A DNA stretch of 64,000 bases from Paracidobacterium acidisoli (GTDB taxonomy: Bacteria; Acidobacteriota; Terriglobia; Terriglobales; Acidobacteriaceae), in contig NZ_QVQT02000005.1 in NCBI RefSeq assembly GCF_003428625.2, positions 1 through 64,000 on the forward strand, in the 5' to 3' direction. A program made the position numbers and the translations under genes. Each line of letters begins with the position of its first letter. Position 1 is the first letter of the stretch. Positions 8,820 to 17,484 of the stretch are shown one piece after another. The notes beneath the pieces are model-generated. The model saw nothing but the letters and a program-made list of their open reading frames with translations, did no database searches and was not told where the DNA came from.

Positions 8820-9314
8820 ATGTCCATCGTGCGTAATATTGCCGCCATTAGTAAAGGCATGAGCATCACTTTTCGTGAGATGTTCCAGCCCACGGAGGTG
8901 GAGAACTACCCCGATGGTCCCGGCCCCGCGCGCGGTGCCGTGCTGCAGGAGCGCTTCCGCGGCGCCCACGTGCTGCAGCGCGATGAAAACGGACTCGAAA
9001 AGTGTGTTGCCTGCTTTCTCTGCGCAGCCGCTTGCCCGTCGAACTGCATTTACATCGAAGCTGATGAAAATACAGGCGAAAAGCGCATCTCCAGCTCCGA
9101 GCGGTACGCGAAAGTCTACAACATCGACTACAACCGCTGTATTTTCTGCGGATACTGTGTGGAAGCCTGCCCGACCGACGCCATCACGCATGGACATGGC
9201 TTTGAGCTGGCCAGCATGAATGCCACCAGTCTCGTCATGCGCAAGGAAGATATGCTGGTGCCCTCTGTGGGCATGCCCGGTGAGCTGGCCGCGCACTCTG
9301 ATTCCATTAAATAG
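8820..9314 (+). CDS. nuoI: NADH-quinone oxidoreductase subunit I (orphan copy)
   Basis: The 164-residue protein is the two-cluster ferredoxin-like subunit of complex I that connects the peripheral arm to the quinone site. Two canonical [4Fe-4S] motifs are present, CVACFLCAAACPSNC at about residue 60 and CIFCGYCVEACPTDA at about residue 105. The usual NuoI framing sequences (FREMFQPTEVENYP; ERYAKVYNIDYNRC) are also there. ATG 8820 is chosen because the conserved family N terminus begins there, although no good ribosome site precedes it. No other nuo genes are in the window, so this copy stands alone, away from an operon. Loss of function is not indicated, as all eight cysteines are kept. Confidence 0.92.
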   Translation: MSIVRNIAAISKGMSITFREMFQPTEVENYPDGPGPARGAVLQERFRGAHVLQRDENGLEKCVACFLCAAACPSNCIYIEADENTGEKRISSSERYAKVYNIDYNRCIFCGYCVEACPTDAITHGHGFELASMNATSLVMRKEDMLVPSVGMPGELAAHSDSIK

Positions 9315-9564
9315 CAATCAGCCAAAGAGCAGGAACCAGCCGAAACGATCTGTGGGACAGGATCTGCATTCCATCGGAACGTGGTGTGAGTGCTCTGAGC
9401 CGTTGCCCGGCAGCCTGGGATTGAATCGTCAGCCTGCGTGAGCAGCTTCTCAAGCAGCGCTGTCAGGTGGACCAGACGCTTGCCATGACCGCATCATCCG
9501 GGCCGAATTTAATCCCCAGGCCATGGCCGATGGCGTAAAAAGATGATTCAATCGGAAAACTGGA
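9315..9564. other. Intergenic region, no gene seen
   Basis: These 250 bases lie between nuoI and the left end of the DUF998 element. I see no convincing coding region, RNA or terminator. Near the right end, TCGGAAAACTGGA (9552-9564) resembles ACCGAAAACTGAA (10238-10250) just outside the element's other end, in the same orientation. Confidence 0.4.
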
Positions 9565-10238
9565 TAGTGTCCTAATTTCGCCAGAGGCAAAATATCAGGT
9601 CCATGCCAACATAAGGGCTATCGCTACCAGCCACAAAGAGTAGGCTAGAACCAAAAAGCGCTCAAAATGGCCCAATGGCGTTCGCGGTCTCCGGCCTGAA
9701 ATTAGAGTCGCACCTATAAAGATGAGGAATCCACTCCACGGTAGGGCTGAGAGCGCGGGCAACCAATAACGAGCCGGGACCGACGCGACTTTACCGGCTG
9801 TGCCAATGTCGACGATCGTAGCCATGATCGGAAAAACCACGATAACGACGAAGGCGAACAGTACATGCAACGCGCCACTTCGAGTCTGTGCTTTTTGGGC
9901 CAACGATACGGGGTCGGTAACGAAAACTCCCGCCCCAGCAAAGCCAACGCTACAAATGATAAGCAATGCTGGACCAACCGACAGTGGAAGCGCCCATATG
10001 GCTGCCGCCAACACGCCACAGCTTAGAGCCATGCAAAAGAAGGCGAATTGCATGATCCAACCGTTAGGCCCACGGGCGTACTCGCTGATCATGCGAGTAC
10101 GGGGATCAAGCTCAGGTTTGATGAAGTGCAGAAGCAGAATGATGATGAGCCACAGAGCAGCGGCGCCTGCAGTCGTCAATTCGAGTGGGCACGAGCTTGT
10201 CATGGTGCCTCATATAGCCTAAACAAATTAGGACACTA
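9565..10238. mobile_element. 674-bp passenger-carrying MITE-like element with TA-flanked inverted repeats
   Basis: The left end reads TAGTGTCCTAATTT (9565-9578) and the right end AAATTAGGACACTA (10225-10238), a perfect 14-bp inverted repeat. Read as TA plus a 12-bp terminal repeat, it has the form of a Tc1/mariner-IS630 insertion with duplicated TA target. The whole interior is one gene, the DUF998 protein on the minus strand; its stop is 16 bp from the left repeat and its start 21 bp from the right repeat. No transposase is present. Base composition differs from the neighbourhood: I count 30 G/C in 60 bases at 9601-9660 against 42 in 60 at 11701-11760. A transposase acting in trans would be required. 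The structure is seen; mobility is inferred. Confidence 0.6.
9595..10203 (-). CDS. DUF998-family integral membrane protein
   Basis: The 202-residue protein has six likely membrane helices (for example AALWLIIILLLHFI, IMQFAFFCMALSCGVLAAAIW, PALLIICSVGFAGAGVFV, VLFAFVVIVVFPIMATIV, FERFLVLAYSLWLVAIALML). Between helices 1 and 2 is the family hallmark P-E-L-D-P-R-T-R-M-I-S-E-Y-A-R-G-P-N-G. DUF998 proteins have no established function. The gene is the only cargo of an inverted-repeat element and has lower GC than its neighbours, both signs of horizontal movement. ATG 10203 is the start that gives the standard N terminus. Confidence 0.85.
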   Translation of the reverse strand: MTSSCPLELTTAGAAALWLIIILLLHFIKPELDPRTRMISEYARGPNGWIMQFAFFCMALSCGVLAAAIWALPLSVGPALLIICSVGFAGAGVFVTDPVSLAQKAQTRSGALHVLFAFVVIVVFPIMATIVDIGTAGKVASVPARYWLPALSALPWSGFLIFIGATLISGRRPRTPLGHFERFLVLAYSLWLVAIALMLAWT

Positions 10239-10349
10239 CCGAAAACTGAATCAGAAAGCCGAATCATCGCGGCAGCGTATAGACTGAATGGTTTCAGCGG
10301 TCCCCCATACAAATTTTGATCAACAGGCTTTCATCGCACGGAGAGGAAC

Positions 10350-10853
10350 ATGAGTTCACCGCAGGACGATTTTCTTCTGAAGTCAGCCACAGCGGCGCAG
10401 GCTGCCGGTCATATTTTCCCGGAATACGCCGCCTGTGAAGCCGCTCTCGAGTCTGGCTGGGGAAACTCCCAGCTCAGTCAGCAAGCGAACAACCTCTTCG
10501 GACAAAAGCAGTCTCACCCTCCGGTCGATGGCACCGGAACGCTTACTCTGCCCACACGCGAGTTTCTCAACGGAGCATGGGTAACGGTGCAGGCCAACTG
10601 GGTAAGCTTTCCCGACCTGGCATCGTGCTTCGGAGCGCGCATGGCGCTGCTGCAGCGTCTGAGCGGCACCTATCCGCACTATCAGGCGGCGCTCGCTGCC
10701 ACCACCGGCGAGCAGTTCATCAACGAAGTGTCGCAGACCTGGTCTACCGATCCCGGCCGCGCCGGCAAGGTGCTGGCCATTTATGACGCGCACAGCAGCG
10801 CCTTTGCCGGCCTCAGCTCGCCTTCTTCAGCGCCTGCCCCGGCCGCTTCTTAG
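10350..10853 (+). CDS. Glucosaminidase (GH73-type, FlgJ/LytG-like)
   Basis: The 167-residue protein matches the mannosyl-glycoprotein endo-beta-N-acetylglucosaminidase fold that cleaves peptidoglycan. Residues 26-50 hold the typical catalytic block, with the general-acid glutamate in the A-A-L-E-S-G-W-G-N-S context, then NNLFGQK at about 47. The C-terminal part (FINEVSQTWSTDPGRAGKVLAIYD) is also characteristic. There is no signal peptide, so export or a cytoplasmic or prophage-like role is unclear. A good ribosome site (GGAGAGGAAC) precedes ATG 10350. Its last 41 bases overlap, tail to tail, the 3' end of the glucan-synthase-like gene. Confidence 0.82.
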   Translation: MSSPQDDFLLKSATAAQAAGHIFPEYAACEAALESGWGNSQLSQQANNLFGQKQSHPPVDGTGTLTLPTREFLNGAWVTVQANWVSFPDLASCFGARMALLQRLSGTYPHYQAALAATTGEQFINEVSQTWSTDPGRAGKVLAIYDAHSSAFAGLSSPSSAPAPAAS

Positions 10854-13800
10854 TTGGGGTAAGCTGTTTGAACTCCGCCCTGAGCTGTGCTGCGCGAAGC
10901 GGCTTTTCGTGCAGCAGCAGCTCCACGGCCTGCATCTGCGGATTGGCATGGAACCAGCGCTGCACGGCCGCATCGTCCAGCAGGTTCAGCAGAGCGAGCA
11001 GCGACATCCCCAGATGGTGCGCCATCCACTCCCGTACAAGCGACGGATGCTTCAGCGACTCTGAATAATCCGCCGCCTCATAAAGTCCGTATATGCCCTT
11101 CCACTTCGACGCTTCCATCCGCCGCAGATTGTGGACCGCCGCCACCGGAGCCACGCCCAGCGCAAGATAAGTCGAATACGGCGAGATGAGCGGACCGGCC
11201 TCCGCATCCCACTTCAGCGCAATCTGCGGAATGCCGAACGCCTGGTAGTGATAATGGCCCGCATCGTCTTTCTTCGCGTAGCCCGACTCCGAAATACCCC
11301 ATGGAATACCGTGCTCGCGGCCGAAGGCGCGCTGAATCTCCACGGCATTGACCAGAGACTTCGAGATCAGCGTCTCCGGATAGCTGTGCATCCATACCGA
11401 CGGCATCAGATACTCGAACATCGTGCCCGTCCATGAAAGCAGCACCGGCCGCCCATAAGCCTGGGTATGCGTGCGCGACATGCGGAACCAGCCCTGCTGC
11501 GGCAGCTCGCCGCGCGCCACGGCAATGTAGGTGGCAATACGCGCCTCCGAGGCCAGCATGTCGTAGCAGGCCCAGTGAACCTTGCTGGTCGCCAGCTCAT
11601 AGCCGATCGAGAGCAGTTGACGCCCCTCGTCCGCAAGGAAGGCAAAATCCATCTCTTCGGCCAGCCGCAGCGCCTCGGCAGAAACGGTGCGCACTCTGTC
11701 TGCCAGCTCTGTCATCCGGGCCCGTGCCGCCGGCAGCTCCGAGCGAAGCTTCTCCACCAGAAAGGCCTGATGACTGTTTCCGTTGGCCTCGCTCGCACTC
11801 AGCATCGCCCACAGCATCGCAAGACGCTGCTCCAGCGCCGCCGAAAAGTCTGCGCTCTCCTCCAGCACCGGGAATCCGCCTTTATTCTGCAGTCCCGCAT
11901 AAGCATTGGTGAGCAGGAAGGCGTAATCGGAATGCAGCCACGGCAAATAGTCCCTCACAATGGCTGAAATGGCGAGCAGCCGGTTGCGCAGCTCATCCAT
12001 CCACCAGATCGCCTCATCGGCCGACGGCCCGGTATATGCAGCGGCATCGGCAATGAAGGGAAGCTCCGCCGCCCGTGCAATCCATGCCATCCACTCCGTG
12101 GCCTCTGCATGCTCCCCCGGAAGCGCAAGGCTCTTTATCTCTGCGGGAGCTGTCTTCAGCCCGCGCAGCAGCAGCCACTGCGTGCGAATGCCTGCAAATA
12201 ATCGCGCATCGATCAGCGGACGCTGCAGCAGCGAGCGCGCTCCCGTGCGCACCGTGTAATACGAAGCTGCCAGATTCCCGCTGTCCACCGAGGAAACCGT
12301 GATTGGCTGCAGCGGCTCCAGCGTATGCGTGTTGTACCAGTTGTAAAGGTGTCCGCGATACCGCGGCAGCTTCTCCACCGTGGCATAGCTGGCCAGCATC
12401 AGATCCGTGAACTCCGGAATCGTCAGGAATCCAAGCTCTACCGCTGCCTGGCGTGCATTCAGCAGCAGTCCGAAGTTGGTCGGCGATACGCGCGCGGCCT
12501 CGAACAGCCCCTCTTCCTCGACATTATCCGGAATCAGATAATTGTGCCGCGCTCCGCCGAACTCGTGAAAGAAGCGCCAGATGCGCAGCGCATGTTCGCG
12601 CAGAAAGCCCTCATCCTCCGTGCGTATGGCCTGCTTTTCTTCACGGGGCGGCGAATTCAGCCATTCCGTCACGCCGCTCTCAAAGCCCCACAGCAGCAAA
12701 ATCGGCGCAGCCACCAGAAGTGAGATCGGTCTGAAGAAAGCAACCACGATCGCCAGCGCCAGCGAGAAAAGCGCCGTGAGCGCAAGATAGCGGTCGACCG
12801 GTGTTCGCAGCCCCTTCGACGATTCGGCCTCCGCCGCCGTCTCCCACTCCAGCAGCCGCTGGCCGGTAATAAAGCGGCGCACCAGCGAGCGAATGATGGC
12901 GTCGATCGAAAGCATCGTCTGGTGCGGCAGAAATGCCAGGTTCAGCAGCGTGATGAAGAGCGACTGCCAGAATCCCAGCAGCGCCTCGCGCACCGCGCCC
13001 TGCTGCTCGATAAACATCGCGCGGCCCACGCCGAAGGCAAGCTGCAGCAGCGTCGGCACAAAAAGCAGAAACAGCGTGACCAGCGTCCAGTAAAGCGCGC
13101 CGCCCGGCAGCCCCAGCCACCCGGCCACCAGCAGAATCAGCGTGAGCGGCTCCACCAGCGAGCGCCGCAGGTTATCGAAGATCTTCCACCGCGAGATCGT
13201 GGAGATCGGGTTGCGCACCCAGCGGCCCGACTCGTCCGGAACGCGCGAGAACAGCCACTGCGCAATCTGCCAGTCGCCGCGCACCCAGCGATGCTTGCGC
13301 CGGCTCCATGCGCTGTAGTGCGACGGGTAATCGTCGATCACTTCGATATCCGTCACCAGTCCTGCGCGGGCGTATGCGCCTTCGATCAGGTCGTGGCTCA
13401 GCAGCGAGTTGCGCGGAAAGCGGCGATCGAGCACCGCATGCAGCGTCGCGGCCTCGTAAATGCCCTTGCCCGTAAAGCTGCCTTCGCCGTACAGGTCCTG
13501 GTATGCGTCAGAGACGGCGCGCGTATACAGATCGAAGCCGGTCTGCCCCGAATAAAGCGAAGCCAGCCGCGAGCGCGAAGCCGAATGCACGCTCACCCCG
13601 ACGCGCGGCTGCAGAATCCCGTACCCCTGCGAAACGATCCGGCTCTGCGGATCGATAATGGCCCGGTTCAGCGGATGAGCCATCGTCCCGATCATGCCGT
13701 GCGCCGTGCCGCGCGGAAGCTGCGTGTCGGAATCGAGAGTGATGATGTACTTCACCTTCTGCAGAATCTCCATGTTTCCGGCCTTCACCGGAAACGCGTC

Positions 13801-15360
13801 AAACTGCCCGGCAAGCAGTTTGTTCAGGTCCAGCAGCTTTCCGCGTTTGCGCTCCCAGCCCATCCACACGCCCTGCCGCGCGTTGAAGATGCGGTGCCGG
13901 TGCAGAAGCAGAATCGCTCCGTGCTTTCCATGCGATCTGTACTGCTCGTTCAGCTCGTTGATCAGACGCACCGCCAGAATCACCAGCGGGTCCGAGTCCT
14001 TCTCGCCCGGCTTCGACACCGAATCGGGCAGATCCGTCAGCAGCGCGAAGTGCAGGTTCGGGTCCTGATTGGCCAGAAAGCGTATCTCCAGGTCCAGAAC
14101 CAGCTCCCGCACCTGTTTTTCATGCATCAGCAGGGTCGGCACCACCACCAGCGTGGCGCACTCCTCCGGAATGCCTTTGCTGTAATCGAGCTTCAGCAGC
14201 GGATGCGCGCGAAACAGTGCGGTCGTCGTGTTGTTCAGCAGATCGACTGCGCCCTGCGTCGCCGGCAGCAGCAGCAGCAGAAACGCAAACGTCAGGCCGC
14301 CAATGACGGAGTAGTTCGGAATCAGCGGCAGCAGAATCGCCGCGATCAGAATCACCGTCATGATCTCGATGCCGCCGATATAAAAATCGTCCGCATGGCG
14401 GTGGATCGTCATACGCAGACGATCGATAAAGCGCGGCCGCCAGCCGATCTGCAGCCGCAGTTGTTCAAAGCCCTGATCGAACAGGTAATAACCCACATGC
14501 GCGCGCCGCTCGTGCAGGCGAATATCCTCTGCCGGCCTCTGCGCCGCTTCCGCCGCCAGTTCCAGCGCCGCCGCGGCCACTTCAGACTCCGAGGAGTCCG
14601 CATGCCGCGCAATCTCCGCCACTCGCTTGCGGCAGACCTCGCGGCTGTCGAAATCCATGCGCGGATAAGCCCCCGCGGGGTCTTTCTGCAGCGCCGCATC
14701 GAAGGCCACCATCGGCTCCAGGATCGAAGGCCAGTCCGCATAGCCCGTCTCTCTCAGGCTTTTGATCGCCGCCGTCAACTGCTTCGCCGATTCGTCATCT
14801 CTGAAGCTGCCCGCATGCCGCCGCTCTTCGGCTCCCGCCAGAATGCGCTCCAGCAGAACCAGCCGCAGCATCACCGGCAGCACCCACAGCTCTTCCAGAA
14901 ACAGAGGATCGGTCTGCTGCTCTTCATTGATGTAGATGTGCAGCGCCGCCGGGTCCCATGCCAGCCCGCTCGCAGAGAGATAGCCCGCCGCCACCGCTGC
15001 CGCGCGAGGCTCGTCCGCTCCATCCGGATGCATCTCCACCGGCAGATGCCGAACCTTGCGTATTACGGACTTCACCTCCACGGCAGCCGTCCGCAGCAGC
15101 CGCGGATTCTCGCGAATCTCAAGCAGCGGATCGGGACCGGCGACACTTTCCGCGGTCAGCGTATCGAGATCGGCGAGCAGCCTCTCGAGCGACGCCCGTG
15201 CCGCTTCCACCCGCATGCCGTAGCTCTGTGTTTTTGTCTGCGGTCTGTGCACCACATGGTGCCCCTGCGCCGCCGTCCGCGCCTCCGACCGCAGCCGGTC
15301 AATGGAGATCCCCGCCTTCGCGAGCCGTTGCTGATCAGCGTTCGTTATCTGTTCCGGCAT
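10813..15360 (-). CDS. GT84/glycoamylase-domain protein, short cyclic beta-glucan synthase (NdvB-like)
   Basis: This 1515-residue membrane protein resembles the front two-thirds of cyclic beta-1,2-glucan synthase. After a helical N-terminal part (1-330) comes a membrane pair (about 340-385). A family-84-type glycosyltransferase region follows, with VVPTLLMHEKQVREL, LDSDTQLPRGT (the D-x-D) and RRKHRWVRGDWQ, and then several membrane helices (about 770-900). The last 600 residues form the glycoamylase-like domain, now linked to the transglycosylation domain GH189 (GWFRMSRTHTQ; FGREHGIPWGISESGYA; YGLYEAADY; AHHLGMSLLALLNLLDD). The C-terminal GH94 phosphorylase domain of full-length synthases (about 2800 residues) is missing. 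It starts 9 nt after the ABC exporter, paralleling the NdvA-NdvB pair. The exact glucan made is unknown. Confidence 0.85.
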   Translation of the reverse strand: MPEQITNADQQRLAKAGISIDRLRSEARTAAQGHHVVHRPQTKTQSYGMRVEAARASLERLLADLDTLTAESVAGPDPLLEIRENPRLLRTAAVEVKSVIRKVRHLPVEMHPDGADEPRAAAVAAGYLSASGLAWDPAALHIYINEEQQTDPLFLEELWVLPVMLRLVLLERILAGAEERRHAGSFRDDESAKQLTAAIKSLRETGYADWPSILEPMVAFDAALQKDPAGAYPRMDFDSREVCRKRVAEIARHADSSESEVAAAALELAAEAAQRPAEDIRLHERRAHVGYYLFDQGFEQLRLQIGWRPRFIDRLRMTIHRHADDFYIGGIEIMTVILIAAILLPLIPNYSVIGGLTFAFLLLLLPATQGAVDLLNNTTTALFRAHPLLKLDYSKGIPEECATLVVVPTLLMHEKQVRELVLDLEIRFLANQDPNLHFALLTDLPDSVSKPGEKDSDPLVILAVRLINELNEQYRSHGKHGAILLLHRHRIFNARQGVWMGWERKRGKLLDLNKLLAGQFDAFPVKAGNMEILQKVKYIITLDSDTQLPRGTAHGMIGTMAHPLNRAIIDPQSRIVSQGYGILQPRVGVSVHSASRSRLASLYSGQTGFDLYTRAVSDAYQDLYGEGSFTGKGIYEAATLHAVLDRRFPRNSLLSHDLIEGAYARAGLVTDIEVIDDYPSHYSAWSRRKHRWVRGDWQIAQWLFSRVPDESGRWVRNPISTISRWKIFDNLRRSLVEPLTLILLVAGWLGLPGGALYWTLVTLFLLFVPTLLQLAFGVGRAMFIEQQGAVREALLGFWQSLFITLLNLAFLPHQTMLSIDAIIRSLVRRFITGQRLLEWETAAEAESSKGLRTPVDRYLALTALFSLALAIVVAFFRPISLLVAAPILLLWGFESGVTEWLNSPPREEKQAIRTEDEGFLREHALRIWRFFHEFGGARHNYLIPDNVEEEGLFEAARVSPTNFGLLLNARQAAVELGFLTIPEFTDLMLASYATVEKLPRYRGHLYNWYNTHTLEPLQPITVSSVDSGNLAASYYTVRTGARSLLQRPLIDARLFAGIRTQWLLLRGLKTAPAEIKSLALPGEHAEATEWMAWIARAAELPFIADAAAYTGPSADEAIWWMDELRNRLLAISAIVRDYLPWLHSDYAFLLTNAYAGLQNKGGFPVLEESADFSAALEQRLAMLWAMLSASEANGNSHQAFLVEKLRSELPAARARMTELADRVRTVSAEALRLAEEMDFAFLADEGRQLLSIGYELATSKVHWACYDMLASEARIATYIAVARGELPQQGWFRMSRTHTQAYGRPVLLSWTGTMFEYLMPSVWMHSYPETLISKSLVNAVEIQRAFGREHGIPWGISESGYAKKDDAGHYHYQAFGIPQIALKWDAEAGPLISPYSTYLALGVAPVAAVHNLRRMEASKWKGIYGLYEAADYSESLKHPSLVREWMAHHLGMSLLALLNLLDDAAVQRWFHANPQMQAVELLLHEKPLRAAQLRAEFKQLTPTKKRPGQALKKAS

Positions 15361-15369
15361 GAGTCTCCA

Positions 15370-17193
15370 TCAGCGATAACTTGCGGCCTGCATCTCGAAC
15401 ATCCGGGCATAGCGTCCTCCCAGCGCGATCAGTTGCTGGTGCGAGCCTTCTTCCACCAGCCGGCCGCCTTCAAGCACTACGATGCGGTCTGCCATGCGAA
15501 CCGTCGAAAAACGATGCGAAATCAGCAGCGCCATCTTCCCGGCCGTCAATTCGGCAAAACGCTCAAAAACCTCCAGCTCGCTCTTTGCATCGAGCGCTGC
15601 CGTGGGCTCGTCGAGAACCAGAAGCTGCGCATCGCGCAGATAAGCGCGCGCCAGCGCCATCTTCTGCCACTCGCCGCCCGAGAGATCCACCCCGCCCTCG
15701 AAGCGCCGCCCCAGCATCTGGTCATACCCCTGCGAAAGCTTCTTCACCACGCCCTCTGCCAGGCTCTTCTGCGCCGCATGCTCAATCTCTTCTTCCGTGT
15801 GCGGAATCTCGATCCGTCCAACGGCGATATTCTCCCGCGCCGTCATCTCGTAGCGCATGAAATCCTGAAAGATCACGCCGATCTCTTTGTGCAGATCGTC
15901 CAGGTCGTATTCACGCAGATCCACGCCATCGAGCAGAATCTGCCCCTCCGTCGGATCGTACAGCCGCGTAATCAGCTTCACGATCGTCGTCTTGCCCTGT
16001 CCGTTTTCTCCGATCAGCGCAATCCGCTCTCCCGGGCTCAGCGTGAAGTTAAAGTTCTTCAGCACGCGCCGCTCGGTCCCCGGATAAACGAAGGAGACAT
16101 TGCGAAACTCGAAGCCCCGCTGCACCGGACGCGGCGCCGGCAGCGCATCCGGCTTCGACTGCACCATCGGCTTCATCTCGAAGAAGGCGATCAGGTCGGT
16201 AAGGAACAGCGCCTGATCGGCAATGCCCGAGGCCGTCGAGAAGACCTGCTGCAGGTTCGAGCTCGCCTGCTGAATGGCGGTCGTGATGAAGACGAAGGTG
16301 CCGATCGAATACAGCCCATGAACCGCCCGCCAGATCACAAAGGCGTATGAGCCGTAATAGCCGAGGATGCCCAGCATCGAGAGCAGCCCGCCCCAGAAGA
16401 GCTTGCGCTTCGAAAGATCGACGTTTTCCAGGTAGATCTGCTCCGACAGCGCCGAAAACCGGTCGGTAAGATAGCCGCTCAGGTTGAAGAGTTTCAGCTC
16501 CTTGGCTGCTTCCTTGCTGCCTCCCACCTGGCGCAGATAATCCATCTGCCGCTTTGCCGGTGTCTGCCGGAAGTTCTTCGCATAGCCCAGAAAAGCAAAG
16601 TGCGTCTCACCCACGAATGACGGCAGCACGCCCACGCACAGCAGCAGTACCAGCCACGGCGAGTAATAGAGCAGCGTGCCGGTGAAGATCAGGGTAGTCA
16701 GAGCCTGCTGGAACAGCCGCCCCATCTGCTGAATCATCGCCAGCCGGTCCGTCGCCTGAACCCGCGCCCGCTCCAGCCGGTCATAGTAAGCCGGATCTTC
16801 GTAGGTGGTCAGGTCCAGCTGCGCCGCCTGCCGCATCACTTCAATGCTCACGTGATGGGTATAGCGGTCCGAGAGCAGCGCGTCGCAGTAGTCGATCAGC
16901 CGCCCCACCGCCGCCGTCAGCACCGCCAGCGCGACCTCGGCGCCTACGATCCACCAGAAATGCGGCCGCAGTCCCTCGTGCCGTATCACCTGCTCGACGC
17001 CCTGCACGATCCAGGCGGCGACCCGCGCAATCCCCCACGGCAGAGCCGCGAAAATAACCCGCAGAATGATGCCCCACGTCACCACTGCGGGACCGGACTC
17101 CCAGAGAATATGCAGCACCGGAGGAACATTCCTCAGTGCACGGATACGGTCTCCCCAGGCGTTCCCGGAACCCTGTTGCGCTTTCTTGGTCAT
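15370..17193 (-). CDS. ABC exporter, fused permease and ATPase (NdvA/MsbA type)
   Basis: From ATG 17193 the protein has 607 residues; upstream in-frame sequence to 18255 is antisense to ribulokinase and is discarded. The N-terminal half has about six membrane helices (for example VTWGIILRVIFAALPWG; WIVGAEVALAVLTAAVG). The C-terminal ATPase shows Walker A (GENGQGKT), a Q-loop (VIFQDF), signature LSGGEWQK, Walker B (LLVLDEPTAALD) and the H-loop (ISHRFST). It is a homodimer-forming exporter by architecture. Placement 9 nt upstream of the glucan-synthase-like gene makes glucan export to the periplasm the best guess, as in NdvA. Lipid or peptide export is the alternative. Confidence 0.88.
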   Translation of the reverse strand: MTKKAQQGSGNAWGDRIRALRNVPPVLHILWESGPAVVTWGIILRVIFAALPWGIARVAAWIVQGVEQVIRHEGLRPHFWWIVGAEVALAVLTAAVGRLIDYCDALLSDRYTHHVSIEVMRQAAQLDLTTYEDPAYYDRLERARVQATDRLAMIQQMGRLFQQALTTLIFTGTLLYYSPWLVLLLCVGVLPSFVGETHFAFLGYAKNFRQTPAKRQMDYLRQVGGSKEAAKELKLFNLSGYLTDRFSALSEQIYLENVDLSKRKLFWGGLLSMLGILGYYGSYAFVIWRAVHGLYSIGTFVFITTAIQQASSNLQQVFSTASGIADQALFLTDLIAFFEMKPMVQSKPDALPAPRPVQRGFEFRNVSFVYPGTERRVLKNFNFTLSPGERIALIGENGQGKTTIVKLITRLYDPTEGQILLDGVDLREYDLDDLHKEIGVIFQDFMRYEMTARENIAVGRIEIPHTEEEIEHAAQKSLAEGVVKKLSQGYDQMLGRRFEGGVDLSGGEWQKMALARAYLRDAQLLVLDEPTAALDAKSELEVFERFAELTAGKMALLISHRFSTVRMADRIVVLEGGRLVEEGSHQQLIALGGRYARMFEMQAASYR

Positions 17194-17484
17194 GAGTCTC
17201 GTATGAAGCGTTTTACGCAGGTGGCAGCACTTCCGCAATGCGAACGGAAAGGGCGAATCTGTGGCTTTCTGATGCGTCTGTCCCGAGTTTATGTTGTATT
17301 GACGCGATTCCGCCAGAAGCGCCGCATTCCCTGCCGCCGCAGCCGCAAAGCCGGACGAAAGCTGGACAATGGCAGGGACTTTTCTGTAATGATGGTAGAG
17401 GATGAGAAAAGGTTTTCTCAGCGGACAGTCCTCCACCCGCCGTCCGCAGCTCTCCCCACGAACGAGACAGAGGAAAGAGAACAA

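Noticed and set aside
9565-10238. Complete insertion sequence
   Set aside because: The interior holds only a DUF998 membrane protein; no transposase or remnant is visible on either strand.
12922-16350. Very long open frame on the + strand
   Set aside because: It is antisense to the glucan-synthase-like and ABC genes, is dominated by Arg/Gln/His/Pro, has no domain, and arises from high-GC codon bias.
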